Shown here: one piece after another, positions 63,609 through 64,000 of the stretch
Layout of the letters: every line of letters starts with the position of its first letter
Numbering within the stretch: the first letter of the stretch is position 1
NCBI RefSeq assembly: GCF_019925205.1
Contig: NC_083563.1
Span: 5,580,001 to 5,644,000 of the forward strand
From: Metopolophium dirhodum
Taxonomy: Eukaryota; Arthropoda; Insecta; Hemiptera; Aphididae
Direction: 5' to 3'
DNA: 64,000 bases
Notes under the pieces: model-generated
The model's database searches: none
Told to the model about the DNA's origin: nothing
The model's input: only the letters and a program-made list of their open reading frames with translations
Position numbers and translations under genes: made by a program

Positions 63609-64000
63609 AGAGGATGTCAGCGCAATATTTATTTTCTTTCAGACCCACAAGCAATATATTAGCTAAAACGCTTTTAGCTAAAATCGTTTTTTACGATTTT
63701 GAGTAATCTTAAAGTAAAATTACCTATATACTAAAATTATAGAGAATAATATTTTTGAAGGTATGACATAATATCAGTTTAATTTTTTTTATCATTTAAC
63801 TTTGTATTCGACTATCAAATAAAAATAAAAATTTGTTATTTAAAGATGTTACAAATATTTAGACAAATTGATGTATCATACCCTCAAAAATATTATTCTC
63901 TATCGTTTTTGTAATAGGTTATTTTACTTGAAAATTATTCGAAAAAAAAAACGATTTTTCGTAAATGTGTTTTGATATATGTTGCGCATAAGCCAGACTG
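63609..64000. mobile_element. MITE family C, long inverted repeat running off the window
   Basis: Starts AGAGGATGTCAGCGCAATAT after a TTAA. The arms near 63739-63770 (ATAGAGAATAATATTTTTGA) and 63871-63903 (its complement) are almost perfect inverted copies. Further out, the right arm has CGATTTTTCGTAAATGTG and ATGTTGCGCATAAGCCAGAC, the counterpart of the GCTCACTCGCTACATAG region of the copy at 24756. The right terminus is outside the window. Confidence 0.7.

Noticed and set aside
1..64000. CRISPR arrays, bacterial operons, ribosome binding sites, rRNA genes
   Set aside because: The window is intron-rich eukaryotic DNA. No regularly spaced repeat-spacer array, no rRNA-like sequence, and no convincing tRNA A/B box pair was seen on reading.

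Overview
The window is AT-rich eukaryotic nuclear DNA with spliced genes (GT-AG introns), short 5' and 3' UTR-like spacers and many small DNA transposons. The gene set (animal-type calcineurin B, GALNT7-type glycosyltransferase, THADA, MMS22L) and the style of the repeats point to an insect, most likely an aphid; the species assignment is inference, not something read directly from a marker.

Seven protein genes could be rebuilt exon by exon, and in each the exon lengths add up to a multiple of three. On the + strand come NAA38/LSMD1 (1220-1829), COA6 (4623-5397) and THADA (6307-16759). Calcineurin B (18830-19676, - strand) is head-to-head with eEF1-gamma (20838-24581, + strand) across a 1.2-kb, relatively GC-rich spacer that is probably a bidirectional promoter. 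eEF1-gamma is tail-to-tail with MMS22L (24662-34465, - strand, 21 coding exons), with only 80 bases between their stop codons. A GALNT7-type polypeptide GalNAc-transferase follows (37131-44605, - strand, 11 coding exons). These are ordinary housekeeping and secretory genes: NatC cofactor, cytochrome oxidase assembly, tRNA 2'-O-methylation cofactor, Ca2+ signalling, translation elongation, replication-fork repair, Golgi O-glycosylation. They do not form a pathway.

The remaining ~19 kb (44606-64000) is almost gene-free. It holds dispersed repeats, a foldback element, two LINE-type remnants in the window overall (one in the last GALNT7 intron, one at 58.7-59.7 kb), a long inverted repeat running off the right edge, and two short coding-like patches: a perfect signal-peptide first exon at 52069-52129 and a 56-codon GC-rich open stretch at 60234-60404.

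Mobile elements are the most distinctive content. Boundaries could be set by terminal inverted repeats plus target duplications for: a piggyBac-like MITE (TTAA), a hAT MITE with a perfect 8-bp duplication, an internally deleted hAT element that keeps both ends of its transposase, and two TA-flanked MITEs. I found no convincing evidence of a new multi-gene biological system.
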